A stretch of 64,000 nt of DNA, taken from Anagrus nilaparvatae. Lineage: Eukaryota > Arthropoda > Insecta > Hymenoptera > Mymaridae. The notes under the pieces were generated by a model. It saw nothing but the letters and a program-made list of their open reading frames with translations, was not told the DNA's origin and ran no database searches. Location of the stretch: contig JAKSXM010000007.1 of assembly GCA_022575985.1 (NCBI GenBank), positions 14,758,501 to 14,822,500 of the forward strand. The letters run 5' to 3'. The translations under genes were made by a program, and so were the position numbers. Positions 57,177 to 64,000 of this stretch are shown here, one piece after another; position 1 is the stretch's first letter; every line of letters begins with the position of its first letter.

Positions 57177-57314
57177 GGCACATTCTACTATCAACCGTTT
57201 TACGCGTGCAGAGTTGCGTAATAAGTTTTGCGCAGCTACGCAAGGCCTTACGTAGCTACGCATAAGTTACTCAGCAAATCCGAATGCGTGAAACAGTTGA
57301 TTGAAGAATATGCC
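57177..57314. mobile_element. Second, tandem MITE of the same family
   Basis: It begins at the base after the TTA of the previous element with GGCACATTCTACTATCAACC and ends GTTGATTGAAGAATATGCC at 57314, followed by TTT. So two family members share one TTA between them, the right side of the second being slightly eroded. Confidence 0.65.
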
Positions 57315-57360
57315 TTTTGCACAACAGGTGTACAAACACAGTAGGTAAAAGGTACAATTA

Positions 57361-57505
57361 GGTTGCTTCTAAAGACCTCCATAAACGCAAACCGCAGCCA
57401 CAACGCAATGCGCACAACACACACGCATGTGCGCAAAAAAAATCGTGTTGTGTGCCCTGCGTTGGGGCTTCGATTTTGCGTTTACAGAGGTCTGTAGAAG
57501 CAACC
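57361..57505. mobile_element. MITE with GGTTGCTTCTA termini and TTA duplication
   Basis: GGTTGCTTCTAAAGACCTCC at 57361 is inverted in AGGTCTGTAGAAGCAACC, ending 57505; TTA lies on both sides (57358-57360 and 57506-57508). The interior GCAACGCAAACCGCAGCC-type hairpin resembles 4590-4910 and 60590-60880. 145 bp. Confidence 0.72.
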
Positions 57506-57921
57506 TTAGGCTCAATGCGCAAGTTTTTTTTCTACACAATCAACTCGGACTGACGTTCTTGATACATAAAATACTATTATTAATATTTGGGTAAATAATC
57601 AAAACTAATTAAATATTTTTTATTTTTCAGGTCTCCTTAATATCATAATATTTATTATAAACATAAAACTTATAACCGGTTTGTGTAAACACAACCTAAA
57701 TGCATGGAACATGTTTACTTCCAGCTGAGGGCTAGGCATAATGCAAATGTTACACAACGTAACAATACAATTTTCTAATCTTATAATTTGTATCTTATTA
57801 GGTGTTAAGATTCTAAACCAAAACTATTCTGATTACCTAAACGCGTATTATTCTAGGTCCCTAAATCAAAATTATTCCAAGTCCCTAAACCTGAATTATT
57901 TTAAGTCTCTAAACTTGTTTA

Positions 57922-58052
57922 TAGTATATTTACGGCTCGTGTCCAGAAAAGTAAAGAATGGCCCAAATCGCACGTAAATTACCTTCCAAGGCGAAGCCGA
58001 GGATGATAAACTGCGATTTGGGGCATTCTTTGTTTATGGACAAGGGTCGTAT
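57922..58052. repeat. Foldback repeat TACGGCTCGTGTCCAGAAAA, copy 1
   Basis: TTTACGGCTCGTGTCCAGAA and GCCCAAATCGCACG are inverted at the right as CTGCGATTTGGGGC and TTATGGACAAGGGTCGTATA, imperfectly. A second copy with the same order lies at about 63254-63382. A non-autonomous DNA transposon is likely. Confidence 0.62.
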
Positions 58053-58233
58053 AAAATTTTTCTTTCGTACTTTCGAAATCGTACTTTCGTGGCTACTGTA
58101 CAGAAAAATTATTTTTATAGAACAAAATAAAAATAAGAAACATTTTTTCATTCTACTTATATAATAAGAATAATTTTTATTAAGAAAAGTCAATTTTATT
58201 TTTTTTAGAACATTTCTGAAACTATTTTTGCAG

Positions 58234-58492
58234 ATGCACTTTTAGAAGAAGAATATTACACTGAAAAAAAATCCGCTTCCGGCAAGCGGAATAATGCCGT
58301 TTACCATTAGCGGAATTTTTCATCTTGTCAAACGATTGCAAATGACTTGAAACGTAAAGAAAATTGAAAAAAAAATTTTTCCCACTTACTTGGGATATGC
58401 GTATATCGGTATGATGATTTTTTAAAAATTTTTTTAAAATGTTTTTTTAAATTTTCTTTACGTTTCAAGTCATTTGCAATTTTTTTTCAATG
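58234..58492 (+). mobile_element. MITE (58259-58492) in a possible exon start
   Basis: CACTGAAAAAAAATCCGC at 58259 and TTGCAATTTTTTTTCAATG at 58492 are the ends; TA flanks both (58257-58258 and 58493-58494). An inner pair GCAAATGACTTGAAACGTAA / TTACGTTTCAAGTCATTTGC is perfect. Just upstream TTTTTGCAG ends at 58233 and AT-GCA-CTT-TTA-GAA-GAA-GAA is in the phase and style of the lola exons (DALLEEEYY), so the MITE may have interrupted a coding exon. Confidence 0.6.
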
Positions 58493-58857
58493 TATTTAAC
58501 AGCGATTAAAACAGAATAGATTGGATTTTTCTTGAAGTGAAAAGAAGCAAGAAAATTGATACATTTTTTTCTTGGATTTAATTTAGTATTAATTAAACTT
58601 AAAGCTTATAACGAACTTGTTCCTTTGAAATGCGTTAGGAAAATCATAGTAATGTTAATTCGACTTAGTATTGTTTGCGAAAAAAGTAATAACAGTTGTG
58701 CAAGTTTTTTTAAAAAAGTAAAATGATTTAGAACTGCTTTTTTCTTACTAAGAATGTTAGTGATAACATGATTATCCGTTTTGACTAAAAAGTAGAGAAT
58801 GTTGCTTGATTTTATTAAATTTACTAATTTTTATGTTCCTTTTTATTTATTTCTTAG
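58493..58857. other. Non-coding stretch
   Basis: AT-rich, no exon until the acceptor TATTTCTTAG at 58857. Confidence 0.4.
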
Positions 58858-59168
58858 GAAAAGAGAACAAAAGACGAAAATCGACAGGTGCTTTATTAGA
58901 TGGCAATAAAGATGTGGATGCTCAACATTTCGTATTTTACCCACTTTTGGAAGAAAAGTCCCATGCTCAGGATGTTGCTTTTAGAGCTCCAAGTCGGGGA
59001 AGACCAAGAGGAAACAATAGTTCACGGAAAAGGCAACCGACCGATACTTATGGCTGTCCGTATTGCAACTGCACAAGAAACTACTCTCATAACTTGTATT
59101 CTCACATTCGGGCTAAACACCATGGTCGTCAAGTCTATTGCATTGATTATCAAGCTGACAAACCTTAA
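58858..59168 (+). CDS. lola: lola alternative 3' exon: single C2H2 finger plus AT-hook-like motif
   Basis: TTTATTTATTTCTTAG ends at 58857; GA-AAA-GAG gives GKENKRRKSTGALLDG.... About 103 residues to TAA 59166-59168. Finger 1 is absent; a basic stretch with RAPSRGRPRGNNSSRKRQ at about residues 45-62 precedes one finger, YGCPYC...SHIRAKH, equivalent to finger 2, and the tail HGRQVYCIDYQADKP has Y-x-x-D. GRP flanked by arginines is the core of an AT-hook, which would bind the minor groove of AT DNA. The frame is open from the acceptor. Confidence 0.86.
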
Positions 59169-60048
59169 AAATTTCATAATCACAAAAGTCATATATTCGT
59201 AATCAAAAATGAATCATGTTTTTAGTTTTTAAGAAAACGATTGTAACAATTTTATAGGATATTTCTTTTTCAAGAGCTGATTTATAGTTTTATAGCTTTA
59301 AGAAATTAATGATTCAATAACATATTCTAAACGAAGTTTATACAATATTTTATCACGTAGTTATAAAATTAATTTTAGATAAAATATATTTAGATAAAAG
59401 CCAAAGTCTGCTAGTTTTAGTAGAAATTAAAATGTAAAGATAATGAATTTTATATTGAATTTATACATTTTTGCAGAAAATAAAATAATTTAAAAAATAA
59501 TACAAGTTACTTACTAGTTAATGGTTTAACATATTAATTTCGAGACTGACTTCTTTAATAAGATTTTATAAAATAATATTTAGAAATAAAAATTAATAAT
59601 CTGATTTATTTAAATTGGCACAAACTTTTACCTGAAAAATCAAATGACTGTACTGATGAAATATTTTTAAGATTATTATTTTGTGTACAGTTTCTCATTT
59701 TATTTGATGATTTAACAAGAAGTATTAACAAGTATGATCATCTGCTGTATATCATCAAAGAACCGGTGAGTTTAGTTAATATACAGTATGGATCACCTTC
59801 AAGATGAACCAATAAAAGATTTGATGCTAACAAAAATATAAGTAATTTCATTGTTAACGTTTTCCTTGTTAATAAAAAAAAATAAAAAATAATTTTCATA
59901 ATTTTTTAACAATTCATAAAAGTCTATTTGCTTTGAAATCTTGCTAACTAAGGGTTCATTTCAAGAACTGTTACTGAGAAAAGTAATTTGGTAATTTTTT
60001 TATATAAATTAATATAAGTCTTATTAATTTGGTAATATTTTTTTTCAG
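59169..60048. other. Non-coding stretch
   Basis: AT-rich intron or intergenic-like DNA. CAAGTATGATCATCTGC near 59727 and CAGTATGGATCACC near 59784 are not part of a recognisable repeat. Nothing else to report before the acceptor at 60048. Confidence 0.35.
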
Positions 60049-60385
60049 ATTGATCAAAACCAACATTAGCAGAAGTAAAAAACCCAGAAAGAAATGGTAA
60101 AGTAATTAAAAAAAATTAAAGAGAGCATCACATGTTAATACAAGATCACAAACTTCAATTCATGCAGCACCTGGTACTTTTGGTTGTGTAACATGCAGTA
60201 AAACTTATAAATGGTATCGTGGACTCCAACGTCATTTAACTTATGAATGTGGTAAACAACCAAGATTTCAATGTCCTCATTGCCCGTACGTTGCTAAACA
60301 TCGACCGTACGTATACACTCACATAAAAAATAATCACCAGTTTTGTGAAATCTATGCATTAGATACAGGAATTAATCCAAATTAA
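60049..60385 (+). pseudogene. lola: lola exon with intact fingers but broken start
   Basis: The only strong acceptor (ATATTTTTTTTCAG, ending 60048) is followed by AT and then TGA, a stop at the second codon. Beyond that stop the same frame (SKPTLAEVKNPERN) is open to a donor-like G|GTAAAG at 60097 and soon ends. The finger frame, offset, is open from about 60110: ASHVNTRSQTSIHAAPG, finger 1 C2HC (CVTC...RHLTYEC), linker GKQPRF, finger 2 C2H2 (CPHC...THIKNNH), tail EIYALDTGINPN, TAA 60383-60385. A phase-1 AG at 60124-60125 exists but has no pyrimidine tract. Recently broken exon or a sequencing error. Confidence 0.65.
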
Positions 60386-60589
60386 AAATTATTTTAGCTT
60401 TAAAAGTTGCGTAATTACTGTACTGCTTTTCAAGAGTAAATAAAAAAATTTATGTTAAATTAATTGTATAATCTAAATTTAAAGTAAAAACTCAATATAA
60501 TCGATGCAATAATTTCTTTTTTATTAATTTTTTTTACCTCCCAGGCGTAAGGCGTGCATGAAAATTTCTACGCTCTAGTAGGTAGATAA

Positions 60590-60890
60590 AATCTTAAGGC
60601 ACAAACGCCTTAAATGGGGGTCATATCTGCAAGTGCAGCCGTAACGTAAAGCACACAACACGGTTTTTCGTCTCTGCTCATTGCGTTACAGCTACGCATG
60701 TGGTTGCGACTCTCTTTTACGGCGTTTTTAGAACCAACCTAAGGCTCCATCTAAAAACGCCGCAAATCGGGGTCGCAACAGCAGTCGCAGCCACAACGCA
60801 AGAAGCCAAAAATTGTGTTGTGCAATGTGCACATTCCGTTGCGGCTTGACTTTTTTTACAGGTTTTGTAGATGTAGACTAAGGCCTACTC
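60590..60890. repeat. Two hairpin MITE-like repeats (GGGGTCGCAAC core)
   Basis: Block 1: CAAACGCCTTAAATGGGGGT at about 60603 against TTTTACGGCGTTTTTAGAAC at about 60714. Block 2: CTAAAAACGCCGCAAATCGG at about 60751 with CACAACGCAAGAAGCC, paired with CCGTTGCGGCTTGAC near 60835. Both are the family seen at 4590 and 57361; CTAAGG sits at their borders. Confidence 0.5.
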
Positions 60891-61332
60891 TACATAACCG
60901 CACCGCACGGCGTAGCCCAGTGCTATTGGTATAGGAGTCACGTGACGCCGCAAGCGCAAGCCTATATCAATAGCATTGAGCAAAAATTTAAGACATTAGC
61001 GTAAACACATATCTATCGTTCCTGGCTACGCCGAACACTCAGCTCGAGTCAGTAATCACACAAGCACTAAAACGTTTACTCCCTTGATACTTAATATACT
61101 ACAATAATATTTTTTTAAATTAATTTTTATGTTAAATTTTGCATGTATTTTGAAATAATTCAATATTAACAATATTCATTACTTGTTTAAAAATATTTCT
61201 TTTAGCTAAAAAAATGTAAAATGTACTATTTGAAAATTCTAAATTTTCTGTAGGCCTGAAAATCTTTTTTTTAGAATTTTTTTAAATTCTGGTTTATAAA
61301 TACTAGCTTATTTTAGAATTTTTATTTTTTAG
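60891..61332. other. Non-coding stretch
   Basis: A GC-richer piece to about 61080 contains CTATTGGTATAGGAGTC...GCCTATATCAATAGCATTG, an imperfect inverted repeat (about 60923-60977). The rest is AT-rich and ends with the acceptor of the next exon. Confidence 0.4.
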
Positions 61333-61634
61333 ATGGTAGATTATACACAGAATGGGATAAACCAATGGCACAGTACGTAGACGTAAATTCCTTGGAAACT
61401 CGTCATCAATGTCCAAAATGTATCCGGAGTTACAAGCACAGATTTGATATGATGAGGCATTTAAGATATGAGTGTGGAATGCCAAAAAGATTTGAGTGTC
61501 CTTATTGTAACACGCAAATAAGGCAAAAGAATCATGTATGGACTCACATTAAAAGTTTTCATCCTAATCAAAGTATGTTTTGCACAGATATTCTCACAAA
61601 AGAAACAGTTGTAAGGCGAAATCAAACAAGGTGA
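61333..61634 (+). CDS. lola: lola alternative 3' exon, finger pair
   Basis: TTTTTATTTTTTAG ends at 61332; AT-GGT-AGA gives DGRLYTEWDKPMAQYVD.... About 99 residues to TGA 61632-61634. Finger 1 C2HC (CPKC...RHLRYEC), linker GMPKRF, finger 2 C2H2 (CPYC...THIKSFH), tail PNQSMFCTDILTKETVVRR. Belongs with 61890 and 62516 to a C-terminal group sharing CxDxxTKET. Confidence 0.92.
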
Positions 61635-61889
61635 AACTTTTTCCTGGAATATCCGAAGAAATAATTTAAAAAACAATTGATATTTGTAAATTGAAATCTG
61701 TTTAAAATTTATAATTTTTGAATTTAATTGCCAACAAAAAGAAATTCATATAATGTATAAAATAATTTAAATAAAACCTAATAACCAAGGAAAAAAGTTT
61801 ATTTTTAATTTTCATTAAACACATATTTCGCTTGCATTTCTACAACTCGTTAATTATTTTTCTAATGATAAACTGTTTTTTGTTTTCAG

Positions 61890-62174
61890 ATGATCCAAGA
61901 ATCACAGTTAAGAGTTCTCCACCAGTAAAAGTTTTTTCCAGTAAAAATCAATCTGAATCAAAAAATTACATTTGTGTCCAATGTAACAAATCATAAACTG
62001 CAGATAAAATGGGGCATAGAACCGAGATATCAATGTCCTTATTGTGGAAAACTATCGAAAATTCTATCTAATGCATGGAAGCATATAAATCTTGTACATG
62101 GTGACAATAAAATATATTGCATAGACGTCACAACAGAGACAGTCATAAAGCCTAGAAAACGAAATAAATTTTAG
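61890..62174 (+). pseudogene. lola: Decayed lola exon: finger 1 deleted, frame shifted
   Basis: TTGTTTTCAG ends at 61889; AT-GAT-CCA gives DDPRITVKSSPPVKVFSS... and YICVQCNKS, then TAA at 61994-61996. Most of finger 1 after its cysteine pair is deleted, and the final cysteine is Trp (QIKWGIEPRY). Finger 2 (CPYC...KHINLVH) and the tail (IYCIDVTTETVIKPRKR) are intact but in another frame, ending TAG 62172-62174. The deletion is confined to finger 1, so loss looks recent. Confidence 0.78.
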
Positions 62175-62515
62175 GTATTTTAATGAAAAGTTAAAGACAA
62201 TTAAATTAATACTAAAGGCCGTCATCGAATATATTAAATTAAGTATTTATTGATAAGCTGCTTGGTGTTAATATTAGTTCGTTCAATTATACTTAACGAT
62301 TAATTGATAGTCATTTTAAACTGCAAAAAAGTAAATTGCATTTTAGTTTTTATTGATGGACACAATTTCACTTTTCATTTTATTCTTCATTATGTCTGTA
62401 AAAGCTTTTGTTTCTGTATAAAACAGGAATTTAATGATAGTTAATAAGAAATTTCACGAATTTATTCGCATTAATAGAATTTGAAATAATAAATTATTTT
62501 GTTTTATGTTCACAG
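62175..62515. other. Non-coding stretch
   Basis: Short AT-rich interval; nothing but the acceptor TTTTATGTTCACAG at its end. Confidence 0.4.
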
Positions 62516-62856
62516 ATGATTTTGAAACACAATCTTTAACTGTTTATCAAATGTTCACACCGAAACATCATCGTCGAAGTGGATACTATGGACGAAAAAA
62601 TCATTCATGTGAAAAATGTGGTAAAACTTATGTTTCTGAGAAAAGTTTAGTTCGTCATGTACGTTATGAATGTGGAATGCCGAGAAGATTTAAATGTCCA
62701 TATTGTGAAATTAGTATAAGGCAACAAACTCATGCATGGAGTCATATTAGAGTCAATCATCCAAACTGTGAAGTTTACTGTATTGATGTTATAACCAAAG
62801 AAACAATTACTCCTAGGATGTTATACAAATATTATCCTAACGCATCCATTTTATAA
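62516..62856 (+). CDS. lola: lola alternative 3' exon, finger pair
   Basis: TTTTATGTTCACAG ends at 62515; AT-GAT-TTT gives DDFETQSLTVYQMFTPKHH.... About 113 residues to TAA 62854-62856. Finger 1 C2HC (CEKC...RHVRYEC), linker GMPRRF, finger 2 C2H2 (CPYC...SHIRVNH), tail CEVYCIDVITKETITPRML. Nearest relative is the exon at 61333 (GMPxRFxCPYC, IRQxxHxWxHI), the two flanking a dead copy. Confidence 0.93.
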
Positions 62857-63915
62857 ATTATAAACCTTTCTAAGTTGGTATCAGAAAGGAAGCGAAGTAA
62901 AATAAACTGGCCAGATTTAGCAGACTTGAAATTACATTTACTAGATCTGGCCTGAGCTTTCGTTTCCTTGCGAACTAAATTGTTGAGTGAAACTCTTACT
63001 GGCGTTCATTTACTGTGTAATAACCTGCATACTTTTTAGATGTCAGAAAAACTTCATGTTATAATAATTTGATTTATTTGATGTAACTAGTCTAGAAATT
63101 AAAGTTAAAACTAAGTCACTGTAGTTTACATTAATTTTATTTATTCAATATTTCATAATTTTATTTATTATTTTTAGGTAAATAATAACAAGTATATATA
63201 TACTTGTTTTCTCAAAATAATTTATTTATTTTAGCTTACCCATTGAAATAAATAGTATATTTACGGCTCGTGTCTAGAAAAGTAAAGAATTGCCCAAATC
63301 GCCCGTAAATTACTTTTGAAGGCAAAGCGCATGGTAAACTGTGATTTGAGGCTTTCTTTCTTTATGAACAAGGGCCTTATAACATTCCTCTATGTCATTA
63401 GCCAGAAAATGCGTTTTTCTTTTCGGTTGCCCAATAGTCGAGAAATACGTGCTTTTTGGCCACTGACCAGAAAAGATACTTTTTTATGCCATATTAGAAC
63501 ATTATGGATGTTTTAAATATTAATTTAGATACTAATGTTTGTTTAGTCTAATAATTTTGTATACGAATATTAATAAAAATTTTAGAAATTTCGGCTAAAT
63601 TTAAAAATTTTTAGTAATCAAAAAATGAGCTTGTTCATTTCTTAATATTATAAAATAATTAATAATATTTAAATTACTTGTATAAAAAATATTTTTAAAA
63701 ATTGTTATCGTTACCTGAGTCATAATAACTAGAAAAATAATTCTGGTGATTATTGAGATAATTATTGAAATGTAGATTTCTTGATAATAAACAAATTATT
63801 CTAAAATCGATTTTGTTGCTTATTTGTTAAAAAAATTAATTTCTCAGTTGAAGCAGAGTGCTAGAAGTGGATGAATTAAAATGAATAAAAACTAATAATG
63901 ATTTATTTTTTTCAG
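62857..63915. other. Non-coding, with foldback repeat copy 2 at 63254-63382
   Basis: AGTATATTTACGGCTCGTGT through GGCCTTATAA repeats 57922-58052 with scattered changes. ATCAGAAAGGAAGCGAAGTA near 62879 and CTTTCGTTTCCTTGCGAACT near 62958 are inverted around ATCTGGCC/GGCCAGAT, a further small hairpin (about 62879-62980). No exon before 63915. Confidence 0.5.
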
Positions 63916-64000
63916 GTTGTCCAATGAAACATTCAAGTTTAATCCAATCTAAATGTCTAAAAAATATTTTTCATCTTCGAATCCTTAAAGAAATCAGAAA
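63916..64000 (+). CDS. lola: Partial lola-type exon at the window edge
   Basis: ATTTATTTTTTTCAG ends at 63915; GT-TGT-CCA-ATG gives (G)GT = Gly and GCPMKHSSLIQSKCLKNIFH..., open to the end of the window. Acceptor strength and phase match the other exons, but no finger has appeared in the visible 28 codons, so the identification rests on context. Confidence 0.5.

Noticed and set aside
60097..60125. 29-bp intron between a possible linker exon and the finger frame
   Set aside because: Too short for a spliceosomal intron and without a pyrimidine tract, so the exon is treated as broken.
1..64000. tRNA or rRNA genes
   Set aside because: I saw no cloverleaf with conserved TTC-x-A arms or rRNA core motifs; a tRNA scan would be needed to exclude them fully.

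Overview
This is an AT-rich insect nuclear sequence. I read it as the 3' alternative-exon array of longitudinals lacking (lola), the BTB/POZ zinc-finger transcription factor. The shared BTB exons are not in the window and should lie upstream of position 1. The insect order cannot be settled from sequence alone. Every recognisable zinc-finger exon is on the + strand. Each has a splice acceptor and then two bases that finish a codon begun in the shared exon (intron phase 1). Most then encode a variable spacer, a C2HC finger (C-x2-C-x12-H-x4-C), the linker ECGK-x-PRF, a C2H2 finger (CPYC...H-x4-H), a short tail often carrying Y-x-x-D, and a stop. This layout and the ECGKxPRFxCPYC signature are typical of lola isoform exons.

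Layout. 1-11.2 kb: an isolated exon (1244-1656), a tight cluster of three closely related exons (7601-8867) with a relic of a fourth (9086-9175), and a one-finger exon (10896-11236). 12.7-28.5 kb: a transposon-filled block in - orientation. It holds at least four fragments of a P-element/THAP9-like transposase, two partial copies of one LTR-retrotransposon region, gag and reverse-transcriptase scraps, and a Ty3/gypsy-type element with one recognisable LTR and an inverted LTR piece. 28.5-33 kb: a 2.2-kb palindromic foldback element with a smaller element in its loop. 33.1-37.7 kb: one decayed and four intact finger exons. 38.2-47.9 kb: foldback elements, small phase-1/phase-1 linker exons (40220, 41620, 41805, 43051, 45334), intact finger exons and two decayed ones. 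49.1-53.3 kb: one intact exon followed by three progressively ruined ones and a 1.3-kb foldback. 53.7-64 kb: a three-finger exon, a one-finger exon with an AT-hook-like motif, further intact and broken exons, and the start of another exon at the window edge.

Function (established for lola in Drosophila, inferred here): each isoform joins the common BTB dimerisation region to one alternative finger exon, giving factors with different DNA specificity that act in axon guidance, neural fate and germline development. Drosophila lola also uses trans-splicing. The most interesting features are the strict phase-1 rule, including linker exons whose lengths are all multiples of three; about nine pseudo-exons at different stages of decay beside intact paralogues, a birth-and-death process at the exon level; and many small inverted-repeat transposons with visible target-site duplications in the intervening introns.
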